This document shows, piece by piece, positions 43,620 through 55,900 of a DNA stretch of 64,000 bases. A model generated the notes under the pieces. That model saw only the letters and a program-made list of their open reading frames with translations, searched no databases and was not told where the DNA came from. Each line of letters begins with the position of its first letter. Position 1 is the first letter of the stretch. The position numbers and the translations under genes were made by a program. The DNA is taken from positions 18,846,324 through 18,910,323 of the forward strand of contig OY365813.1 in NCBI GenBank assembly GCA_959347315.1. The letters are read 5' to 3'. Source of the DNA: Bimastos eiseni. Taxonomy: Eukaryota > Annelida > Clitellata > Crassiclitellata > Lumbricidae.

Positions 43620-45146
43620 AGATTTTCTTGTGTGGGGTACAATACATAACAGCCTGAAATATTCCAATCAGTTTACTTACTCTTATCCAAAACGACTATT
43701 TTTCATTTTTCCACACATTGACATGTTTTTAAGATTTATCAAACAATTGTTTGCTCAGATATTGCCTTAATTTCGTCTAAGACTATCCAATAAATGTGAG
43801 AAGGCATGCAGTTATAATAAACTCAACAAACTCATGTTAGCCTTAAAATTATTGTTACGAGGTGTTTTGGAAGAAAATGTTATGCTGATTTATGAAAACA
43901 ATCTGAAAACACAACTGATACACGTAACAGTATTTTATAATTTCAAGTCAGAAGGTTAATGTTTGTGAATAAAAAAGTTCAACAGAATCAAGTGGATAAT
44001 GAATAGGATACTCGAAACGAAAGTTAATCGCTGATAATAACAAACTACTTTCTAATACCTCCAATAAATACGATACATAACTAAAGATAAAGCAAAGCTA
44101 GTTCTTTATTACATTAATACTGATGGGTGCTTGTGCTATTCACTTCCACACATTGTAACCTGATTGACGCAAAATAACGGTGAAATAAATCGAGACTTCA
44201 CACGGCTAAAAAAATAAATAGTATTCATTAAAAATCACCACAAACGACAAAACCAATTGGGTTGTTATTCAGCATCATTTGGACAGAGCAAACAAGTTTT
44301 TTGGACAAAACAAACTATCTTTTGTTCAACACAAAAAACTCATCACAGTTGGTGTTGAGTGCAGCTGTTACCATTGTGAGAATTTCAGCAAAGCATTCTA
44401 CTGTAAAAATAGATGCCACAGCTAAAAATATATGCCCAGTTAAAAATAGATACCACAGCCAAATATTTATACCACATCTTTGCAAAGGTGGCTACTGTGA
44501 TAAAACGTTACCCACAGAAAATTTATAGAAACTGCATGGTTTAACTGTCTGTCAAATTCTTCATGCAGCAAAATACTGCACATTTCATTTTGATGGGATA
44601 ACAGACTGCTTTGGAATATCAACTGCCTTGCCAAAACCTCAAAAATTCAATCTGCCGTCATGTTTCAGATAAAATCTGTTCGCAATTTAAATACTATAAT
44701 CTACAGACAGTGGCTGCCAAGAAAATTTATTTTAATTAACCTACACACACTTGATCCAAATCACAGTTTTAAAAGGTGCACTTACACAAACAAACTCACG
44801 TTTTAGTACAATTGCTAGACTCTAATCTTAAATTAAAAAAATAAATAAACGGTACAAATCAGCAGGTCATTTGTATCAAAAATATGCATAAAATAGTTTT
44901 TAATCTTCCATGTAACACATTCTGTTTATGTGATTGGTGCAACAAGCATTCGGCAATTCAAATTGGCCTCCATTATTTGGATCTGTAAAGATTGCATAGC
45001 AGCAAGAATGCTTCTACGAAAAAGCTAACAATACCTGCTAAGTTGATTGGAAAAGCTATATGCACCATTGTTATGGCCATCACAGACAGTGATAAGTTTG
45101 ATTAGTACGTAATTAGTCTCGGCTCCTTGTCGCGCAGTTGCGAATT
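43620..45146. other. Intergenic DNA and likely CROCC 3' UTR
   Basis: AT-rich unique sequence with no supportable exon. On the minus strand an AATAAA at 44731-44726 would end a CROCC 3' UTR of about 415 nt, and another candidate lies near 44104. The 88-codon plus frame at 44262-44528 has no domain features. Confidence 0.5.
44726..44731 (-). terminator. Candidate CROCC poly(A) signal
   Basis: AATAAA on the minus strand about 415 nt past the CROCC stop codon. Confidence 0.4.
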
Positions 45147-46954
45147 TCATTTCCGCATGGATGAACGAAGTGGAACGGGGATGCGCTGCAGCGATCCGGA
45201 ACGTCCCATGGTTGATCCGAATCCGACCCTGGGTGGGGAACCCGCACGGGTGGGGGAATGGCACCTGTTTCGCATCACTGGTGACATGCGTTCGACCATG
45301 TCGTCCAGCTTCCTTGATTCGTGTTCCAGCAGCATAGGGTCAAGGTCGTGTTTGTACGTGACCTTCTTCAGTGAATCGTCGAGCGTCTGGCGTATATCCT
45401 GGATTTCTTCACTGGCCCGGACGCTGTGCGAGATGTACTGCTGGCGTTTGCGAATCTCCAGCGCCAGTTGATCTTTCAGTGTTGCCAACTTCAAAAAGAA
45501 AAACAACTTTAAGAAGATGGTGGGATGCAATCAAAAAGAAAAACAAGTTTAATTGGATGCAATAAAAAAAATAAACAACGTTTGCATAGAGAGGATGCAA
45601 TAAAAAGAGAAAAAAACAACTTTGACAAGTCAAATGATGCCATCAAACAGAAAAACCACCATAACAAGTTAGAGGAAGACAATCAATTTAAAAAAAACCC
45701 AGAGTGAGATTGGATGCATCCCAAAACCCATGCCGTTAATAATGACAACCATTTCTAAGGGTATCAATATGCGACAAAGACCCCCTTTGCCTCTGACACA
45801 AACCCTTTTCAGTGACTCCATTAACATATCAACTTCCTGGATAAACCCTCTGACATGACCCAGCACTGAGTAATGCACGTCACCTGTTCCTCAAGTCCCT
45901 TCACGCGATGTCTGTGAGCGCGCTCTCTACTCTCGAGTAGTCGCTCGGCCTGCAGCTGAGCCGAGCGAAGTCGCTCAGTCTCCAGGTCCGTCTCCTGACG
46001 ATAGCGAGTCGTCAGATCAATCAGCCTAAAATACATTTTCACCATAACTTTCTTATTGTGAAACAACATTCCAAAGAGAATGCCATGAGTGTCATAGTGT
46101 TTTTAATTCTGGGCCAGTGGCAGTAGTTTCCAGCAAGTGGCAGTAGTTTCCACTCAACAAAGAAATGGGGTAGGGATCTGCGATGGTCAGAGCCATAATT
46201 TCATCTGCATAACTGTCTCTTAGATACAGTCTTAATTTTGATACTCAGTATTAAGAAACCTCTATAGCGAAGTGAGGATTTATTATTGACTACCTTGTTG
46301 CTAGCCTAGCAAATTGATTTTGGACTACTGACTAAATGTCAAACAACAATTTTCTAGTCCATCTAAAACTGCTAAACCTTCATAGGTAGCTTAAAACCTA
46401 ACCCACATCTAATTAGGCAATCAGTTTCATCTTGTCCCTGTTGCATCTTATCACTGTGATTTTCCTGTTCAGAATGTTATCTTTGTTGCATGTTACCTCT
46501 TTTCCATCTCACCTCTGTTGCATCTTACTTATGTTCCATCATGCCCCTGTTACATCTCCCCTCTGTTGCATCTTACCTCTGTTGCATCTTACCTCTGTTC
46601 CATCTTACCTCTGTCGCATGTTACCTCTGTTCAATCTCACCTCTGTTGAATGTTACCTCTGTTCCATCTCACCTCTGTTGCATGTTACCTCTGTTCCATC
46701 CTGCCCCTGTTACATCTCCCCTATGTTGCATGTTACCTCTGTTCCATCCTGCCCCTGTTACATCTCCCCTCTGTTGCATCTTACCTCTGTGAATGTTCCT
46801 GCTCTGCCTGAGCCAGTTGTCCCTGTAGAGCCTGCAACTGTCTCAGCAACTCAGCATTGTCTTCATCCAGACGACGTAAGCTAGAATCCAACGAGGAACG
46901 TTCTTCCACCTTCTTGTTTAGAATCTCATCCTTCTGAAGCCTTTCACGCTCAAC
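45147..46954 (-). CDS. CROCC: CROCC C-terminal exons
   Basis: Exon 46954-46785 gives 'VERERLQKDEILNKKVEERS' and a Gln/Leu coil. Exon 46025-45884 gives 'LETERLRSAQLQAERLLESR' and 'ERAHRHRVKGLEEQ', matching human 'VERLRSAQAQTERTLEARER' and 'AHRQRVRGLEEQ'. Exon 45488-45147 encodes 113 residues beyond the human-like end: 'QQYISHSVRASEEIQDIRQT', an S/P-rich basic tail ('CHSPTRAGSPPRVGFGS') and stop. Human rootletin ends soon after 'GLEEQ', so this tail is longer. Confidence 0.94.
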
Positions 46955-49900
46955 CTAAATCAAGAGATCGCAGCAATCGTAATCTCAAGCTTTCTACAGC
47001 AATCAAAAAAGCCGTCACAACCGGCTTATTAACAGGCGCTTAGTCAAAACAAAAATCAATAGGCGGGGTGTAAAATGGTTCCAGGTCAAGATCCAAAGGG
47101 GTCATGGCCGCTGAGATTGGTGGTGTTTACAGTTTAAACGGTGAGGGAAGTGAGGGTAGATAATTAAACTAAATAATCAATCCAATTAATGATTCAAATT
47201 AATCAAACCAATTAATTAAGCTAAATAATTAATAAAGTTAACAATTGCAAGTAATTAAACTAACTAATCAATCCAATTAACAAATCGAATTAATTGAACC
47301 AATTAATTAAGCTAAATAACTAATAAAGTTAACTATTCCAATTAATTAAAGTAAATAATTAATCTAATCAACTAAACTAAATAATTAATCCAATTAATGA
47401 ATCCAATCGATTAAACTAAATAATTAATCCAATTAACAAATCCAATTAATCAAACTAAATAATTAATCCAATACAATAACCTAATTCACTAAATTTCCAC
47501 TGGGTACTCATTTCCTCTACACATTCACCATCTTTCCAGATTGACCAATTTGTTGGTTTGTCTAAGTCTATTCACCTTGTCCAGAGTCTTCATGAGGGCG
47601 CTTTTGTCCTTTTCAAGGCGGTAGGCCGACTTCTCCACGTTCTGTTTCTCCGATTCCATGTTGGCCAGGTTACGCTGCAGCAAGGTCAAGGCCTCCTGCA
47701 GGGAGTTGCGTTCCTCGTGAAGCTTCTGGAGGCGCTGGTTCAACTCCTGCTCAGCCTCCTGTCTCTGTACAATCGCCTGTGGAAACCGGATTTCAGAAAT
47801 GGTACAGATCATATCCATGTAACAAGCATAAGGTATGATAGCGTAACGTGACAAGCGTACGGGGTATGATAGCATAACGTAACAAGGTTTAAGGAATGGT
47901 AGCATAATGTAACAAACGTAAGGTATGACAGGGTAACATAACACCCATAAGGCATGACAGTGTAATGTAACAAGTATAAGATAGGGCAGTATACGTAACA
48001 AGCATAAGGTATGATTGTATAATGTAACAGGCATAAAATATGATAGCACAAGCATGTAATGCAATCAAGCATTTATATAGCGCCCCTTTAAGCAATCCAC
48101 TCTGCGCTGGCCTGCATGATGTTAAATGTCAGTACGACAGCATAAAATGCATCAGTTAGAAAATAAATCTGCACAGTAAGCTGAAAGAGTCGCCAGTGAT
48201 GGGCCCACGCACAAGCTTGGAACCAACCAACTGATTCCCGTTGATGGCTGACACATGGCAGGGATGTTCAGAGTCTCTGGGGCAAGCTGCGTTGATTGTG
48301 TAGAGTGACATCGAATATGATAGCATAACGTAACAGGCATAAGATACAGTAGTGACGCAGATTGATACCTCTATAACAGCAGTCAAGATGCACTTAGTGA
48401 CCAAACTAGAATAAGAGCGGCCCCTTACCGCCGTTAATATCCTTTATCTTGAAACTATTCGATAGTGACACACTCTGTGTCAAGACGCAGCAGCCATTGG
48501 CATGAAGTGTCAGCGACTTCATTTTCTCAGCCTCTGCATACAAGGGCTGGAGACAAGTCCTTGCCATCTCATCCTACCCAAATGTATTTTCTAAAAATAT
48601 TGGATGGAAAGCTCACATTGTGCGACTGTCGGATCTGGGCTTCTAACTCGGAACAACGGACTTCACGGTCTGAGAAGTCGTTCTGGAGCGACTTAATTCT
48701 TTCCAGGAGATCATGGTTCTGCTTTTTAGACTCCGTCAGTGAAGCCCTGAAATAAGCAAAACTCAGCTGACCAACAATTCTCGAATATGTCACTAAATAA
48801 GATTAATGCTGCTAAAAATTACCATCCTGACCAGTTAAAGTTTCTGTTTTACATGTTCATGTTTTGAACATGTAAAAAAGAAATATAAAAAATTCAAACT
48901 CTCCAGTACTGTTTAATTCATTGCATTGCCATCTCAGTTGTTTGCTTTGTGAGTGAGTGAGTGCAACCTTGCAAAATTGTATAAGCAAATGGGTGCATGC
49001 TGTCAGCTATATCTTCTCATTAGACGAAAATAACACACAATAAAGATAGATTTTTTTGGCTATATCTCTTGTGCGTGTTATGTATGATCTCCTCACTAAT
49101 CGCACGATTGTTATTTCGATGACCAACATTCTTTTGCCATCTAAGATCTTTCTAATGTTTGCGAGCATAATTATGAGATCCTCATAAAGGAATTCTTCCC
49201 ATCTCTTAATGGTCAAACATCTAGTAATTAATAAGTAATAACATAGCAAGAGGCTTAGACAGAATAAGAGTGATCATATACTGAGATGTTGCCAGTCGCT
49301 CCTGGAGCAGGCGTCTGTCATTTTCGCTGGCTGTCAAACCCTGCTGAGCCTGAGAAAGGCGCTGCTGCAGTTCGTCCATGGTGGCCGATCGATTCGAAAG
49401 TGTCATGTGCAGTGTCTGAACCTGTCGCAAGAGAAACGCAAGTCGACTACAGCGACGGCTTCATTTAGTTTATATTGCATTCAGTTTGAACAGAAAAACA
49501 TCATCAGAACATTTACACCGGGGAAAGGACCGTGGCATATGAGACAAGACAATGGCGTGCAGAGCTGAGGAAGCGAGTTTGCTTCTAAAATCCTCAGTAA
49601 GGTTGACTAATCCTTAATTCGTTAGGTGGTGGGGTTCTTTAATCAGATGTATAATGTATAATGTGATTGCATGGCTGCCGACAGTAAAATTCAACTCCTG
49701 TAAGACACATTAGTTTTTAAGTCAAATGATGCTCTGTCATTTGGTCGCATGTGTGACTTATGAACTTTGGAAAGAGGACACTTGTATTGTCTAGTATTGT
49801 ATAGCATTGTATTGCATAGTATTGTATAGCATTGGACTGTATTGTATAGTATTGTATTGTATAGCATTGTAAAGTATTGTATTGTATAGAATTGTATTGT

Positions 49901-52900
49901 ATAGCATTATATTACATCTTCTAGTATTGTATAGTACTCTATTGTATAGAATTGTATTATACAGTACTGTATAGTATAGAATAGCATACCATTGTATAGT
50001 ATTGAATAGTAGTGTATAGTACTGTATTGTATAGTAATGGATAGTGTTGTATTGTATAGTATTGCATTGTATAATAATTATCAACCTTGTCCTTGTGAGC
50101 GCTCTCTTCCTCCTGGCTTCTGCTGAGGGCGATGTTGAGGCGTTCGACGGTCGTCTGGAGTGACTGTGCCTTGGCGTCGAGGTCCTGGATCTGTCGTGAC
50201 AGAGTCTCGATGCGGTTTGCCTGGACCTGTGTCTCCGTTTCCTTGTCATTGAGTGTCATCTTCATCCTCTGCAGTTCGCCCTCCAGCGCCCGGCGAACGA
50301 CTTCGCCCTTCGTTATGCGGTTCTCCGAGTCGTCCAGACCGTGCCTCAGCTCCTTCTTGTCCTCTTCCTGCTTTGCCTCGACTGCCTTCAGCTTCTGGTT
50401 CTTCTCCTGTTCAATCACCAATCAATCAGTCAATCGATCAATCAGTCAATCAATCATTCTGAGCATTTACATAGCACCCCTTCAAGAACTCAGGAGCGCT
50501 CTCAGTTCAGCCACAACTAAAGAAAAAAGACGTGAGTGACTTGTAAAAACTTGACAGTTGGGCCACAATCAATGTAGAGATACTTATGAACTTGGAAGGA
50601 GGGCACATTAAATTGTCAATCAATCAATCAATCAAACAAATAATCAATCACTCACTCGCTCGCTCGCTCCCACTCAACCAATCAATCAATCACAATAATA
50701 TACAATTGCTGCTATGACAAATGACATAAAAACATTATGACAGCAATAAGACAATTAGGACTCAAAAACTCAAAACGGTTAGGACACATTCAAATCTCGG
50801 AAAGCAGTTACAATAAAAAATTTGGACGAGTCGTTGTTAATATACGAGACCTCGAGCTGTCTCTTTTCCGAGTCGCTTGCAGCGAGGGCGCGTTCCAGTG
50901 CGTTGATCCTCTCTGCCATCTGCTTGCGGTCACGTTCGTTGCGACGGATGGTTTCCTCCTGGAGTACGAGACCAGTCTGGGCCGCACCCAACTTCCCATC
51001 CATGTCACGTTTGCCTGACGACAAAATTGAAATTGCATATTGAAATTCACAAATTGTAATAGACGCTATAGTAGGAAGAAACCAGTTACTATTTAAAAAA
51101 CCCGATAATAAATTAAAAGTATTAACTTAGTGAGTGTATTATTTTGAACTATTATTACAGTATAATACAATGATTAAACATTTCATCCCAAGTCCACTGA
51201 CTTGCTATCATTTTCTTTTTACATCTGAAATTTTTTTTAAAACCAACTTTCGCTGTCCTTTGATATGTACCGCCTATGCGCCGGAGCCTTGTTGGCCTAC
51301 TAGTAAATAAGGTGCTGATTCACATTCAAAACTTTAATTGTGATGCTAAGGAACAACAGATTACCAAAACACCTGTGTTATGTTTTTTTGGCCCAATTGC
51401 TTTTCTACGTTCTGCGAAGGACAGATTCTAGTAACAATTGTTGCAGTGACAAAATAACCATTGCAATGATCATTATCCTAAATTCCACAGAATTTCCATG
51501 ACCTACCTTCCTCGACATCGCCGAGCGACCTCTGCAGGAGGTTAAGGCGCTCCTCCACGCGATCTCTCTCCTCCTGCATGTCCTTGAGCTTCGCCGTCAC
51601 GCTGCGCAGCGTCACGACTGAGTCGTCCTGAAAGAGAAAAGCCATACAAAATCATCGGCCGGAACAGAAGCGGGAGTGGAACCGACTAATAACCAGAAGA
51701 GCAATAAAGCTGGTTCAGTTTAGAGAATGAGACTTAAAATATTCTAAACTCAAGACTCGAATTCAGCACAACTCAACTCGTAAAACTAAATGCTCAACAG
51801 TGCAGTGGTTAGTGTGCTCGACTGGCAATTGAGCAGGGATGAACCGAATGTCAAATTTCTTCCCAAGTACCGAATACCGGGTATATCGAGCGAGTACTAC
51901 AGAGTCCGAGAACCGAATATTTTACAAAGTCTCTTGATTTTTTTTTGGCAGTTTGCACATTTTTATGAATTTTGTTGTTGTGTCTCAGTTTAAATAAACT
52001 AGGAAGAAGTAACTACTAAGTACAGCCTTTGTGTTTTTTATTTTATTAATATGTGGCCAAGTTGTTTATTGGAGTCTAAGACTAAATCACTTGAAAAACT
52101 TAAATCATTAATATCCATGTCAGGGTAAGAGTTAATATAAAGACTAAGCCACTCACTAAAAGGCTAAATAACTTCTAACAAGACAAAATCACTCACTAAA
52201 AAGACTAAACCACTCACTAAAAGACTAAATCACTTCTAAGAAGGCAAATCACCCACTGAAAAGACTAAACTATTCACCAATATACCAAGTCACCTACTAA
52301 GAAGACAAAATCACCCACATTAAAATAGACTCAAATCTCCCCCACCAAAAAGACTAAATCACGCACCCTTTCTCGCTCGGATGACACCAGCTGCTGAACG
52401 AAATCTCTGAGCGCAGCACGGACCGCTTCCGGGTCGACATCAGCCACCGAAAAACGCGAAGGACTGACCGACCGACTTCTAGCCGCAGGGCTGTGTATTC
52501 TTTCCGGGGATCCGGTTCGCTGAATGGGACTTCCTCGGCCTTCGGTCGTCGTAGCGTAGGTATTATCGAAACCTGAAAATAAATACCCAACATGAAATAA
52601 AATCTTTGAGCAGCATCACATGTCGAAAGAGTTGCAATGTAATTTAAATCATCAAAAAGTACTCAGCGCCCACAAAAGGAGTGACCAGCCCATTCACCGG
52701 CAAAATAACAAATCAATAGCCAAGCCTCTAGTTTCATTCCAGTGCCACGCCGAATTCTGGGCAGGTTAAGCCGGGTTTATACTGCGAGGTAACTAAATAA
52801 TTAGCACGTAGGCAGCTAGAGTGCTAGGAAGCAGGATGGACTTTGAGGCATTCCAATGGACTTTGACTCTATCTCACTCCAATCAACCTACTATATAAAT

Positions 52901-55900
52901 TTCCGGGCTATATAGAATTATATATTTCCACATCATTCTTCTTCTTTTCTACCCACGGTAATTTCCCACTTGGAGCACTACTAAACGGCCAATGGCTGGA
53001 GCAGTGCCATATAACTTGGTATATACAATACAATTCACATTAAGTTTGATTCCACTTTGTTAAAAACTCCATATGATTTAAACTAAAAAAATCCAACCTT
53101 TGGTGGGAGCCGACGGCCTGGTCCTCGACGGGCTCGGACTGCGTGCCCTGAATGGGCTGGCAGAACGAACAGCTCCCTGCGAAAATCCGATCGACCTCCT
53201 CAAGCTCGAAACGATGCTTCCGAGCTTGAACTCGACGTCCTGCTTCGACCCCTCGACCCTGACCAGCTGAGCCTCAAGGGCGCTGATCCGCCCGTCGGCC
53301 GCGCTCAGCCTCAGACGGAGGTCGTGCAGCTCCCCGTTGGCGTGCTCGAGCAACGACTCGCGCTGGCGGCAGTGCTCGTCGAGCTTCTTCTCGTTGCGTC
53401 TGCTTTCGTCCAACGCCATCTGGTAGCCCTTCTCCTTCACCTGGAGTTCGTCCTCCAATTCTTCCACACGACGCTGAAGCCCGTTTGCCAGTTTGCGGAG
53501 GGCCTCGCGACCGGCCTCTGTCTCGACGACCTGAACAATACATTGCATTACATTGTATCGTTTTTGCATATTTCAAGAACGCCTCTTGCTTGCGGTATGA
53601 AATAATTGCAATTGAACACTTATATAGTGTCAATTGATATGAGATGCACTCACAACTCAACACATACCTATACAGAGAACAGGAAAGCCCTCCTTTAGGT
53701 GTCTCCGGTAGGCAGCAGAGGGAAGAGAGAGCAGTTCTCCTTTCTCAGCTGTTAATCAAAAAGCCTCCTATGAAAATTTTTTATAACTAACTTTAAAATA
53801 TTTTAAGCTTATTGTTCACACTGACAGTTTTCCGCGGAACTGTAGTCTTCACCTCACGGAACCCTAGCAGGAACACAGTTTGGGGAATGTTGCACAAACC
53901 TTATTGACAGTTTTCTGCAGAACTATAGTCTTCCCCTCATGGAACCCTAGCAGGGACACAGTTTGGGGAACGCTGCACAAACCTTATTGACAGTTTTCCG
54001 AGGAACTATAGTCTTTACCTCATGGAACCCTAGCAGGGACACAGTTTGGGGAACGCTGTACAAACCTTCTGCTTAAGGCCGTAGTTCTCCTTTCTTGACT
54101 CTTCCTCCTTCTCTTCGTCCCTTGCCACTCGACCCTGGAGGTCGTTCACCTCCTGACCAAGCTTGCTGCGCTCGCCATCGAGCTGTTTCACTCGTCGACG
54201 CAGCTCCTGAAGCTCGCGACGAGCGTCCGCTCGAGCCTTCTCCACTTCGCGAATTGTTCCACGCAGTTCCGCCGACTCCTTCTGCAGACCAGACTTCTGC
54301 TCTTCCAAGACTGTAAAGTCAAAAAGTAAAAAGCAATGGTAAAAACACAAAGTGCTTCTGTCCCTTTGAATAAGCTGGTTCCAACAAGTCTGCGTTCTGG
54401 TCGCTGTAGACATCTCAATGTTACGATTATGTATTTAGATTTGAGAGTACATGAAGGCGCATGACATCATATTTCACTAGAATTGACAGCAATACGATGC
54501 GGAAAGAGATTCTGATTTACCCGTAATCCTCTGTCTGGACTCCTGCAAGGCGTGGTTCAGTTCCACCTTCTCTGCATCTGCCTTCTTCAGCAGAGAACGA
54601 AGCTCGTTGGCCGACATCTGGATGGCCTCCTTTTCATACGTCTCCTGACTGACCGCTCGCTTCAGGACCGCAATTTCGTTGCGTAGATGTTCCTTCTGCT
54701 CTTCGGCTATGCATGCAAACAACCAAGAAGTAAACAGGAACTCTCAACAACCACATAAAGAAAATAAAGCAGCATTTCAGTTAGAGTAAGAAACGAGGAT
54801 GTACCTACAGTCCTGACCTAGAATTGTGGAAGTAACTCATCTCCAATTGATAGTAATTGCACGGGGACATGCCCAAAAATGTTGGACGCACTGGACATCT
54901 GTTACGGACATAAATCAACCATTTGGGCGCTAACGGAAGCACTGGATAATCTGGTAGAGCATCTATGTAGATTTGTAGATAGCACAACATAAAAGAAGTC
55001 CCCAAAGTCCTCTGATGCAGACATGGGCATGAAAAATTAGCAAATTCATTCTCTTAACCTTGGCAAATGAGAGTGGGTGGTCAGTCCTCTCTCGTCTCTC
55101 GAGAGCTAACCAGTTGAGTTGGCTAGGAGGTGCAAATGGATCAGAAAGCTCTCAATTTATGCCCTTTGAACCCTCGACCTCTCAATTGACAGTCCAGCCC
55201 AATCGAGCACCCCACAACAAAGAAAGGTCAGAGGTCGTTCGGACTGCAAGCAATGAGGCAACATATAAATCCCACGAATGAACAAAAGAATAGCAAATCA
55301 AAATAATTTTGATTAGATAATAGTTATTGTAAGTATAGTTAAGATCACAATTTCTGCTATCATTGAATGACTAACAGCAGTCTTTTCAACTAGAATGGTC
55401 CTAACCTGATTTTGTTAAATTCTATGCATAATGGGGTGGCCCTAACTGGCGGGCCATTTGGTCCCTAATTGGGTCTCCCTAGTGACCAACAACCAATGCT
55501 AATTTCATGTATTTGTGTATGAATTCGTCGGATTGCAGAATAAACTACTATTAATTGAATAATCATTAAAACTTGATCGCAGCAAGGCTTTATTAACAGT
55601 TATTGCCGAGTCAATAAAGAAGCTACAGATCTCTGAGAATAAGTCTGCTAATCTGACCCTCTCTGTTCTTGCGATTGGCTTCGATGAGCTCGTGTCGGAA
55701 GGCATCGCGTGACTCCTCCATGATCTTCAGCTGGACTTTCAGCTCCGAAATCTCCTTCAGAAGACCGTCCTTCTGATGTCCGAGGTCACGAAGCTCGTTG
55801 TCCATGTTGTGCAGCTCCTTCTCATGTGCAACCCTAAGTTTCGGGCAGAATCAGATGAAAAGTCATCATCAGCAGAATAATAATAATTACTTAATAATAA

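Noticed and set aside
42941..43657. 238-codon Pro/Phe/Ser/Leu frame
   Set aside because: A translation of the CCCTTTCCTCCATTTTG array; other frames are equally open.
44262..44528. 88-codon plus-strand frame
   Set aside because: Low-complexity AT-rich composition with no homology, in the likely CROCC 3' UTR on the other strand.
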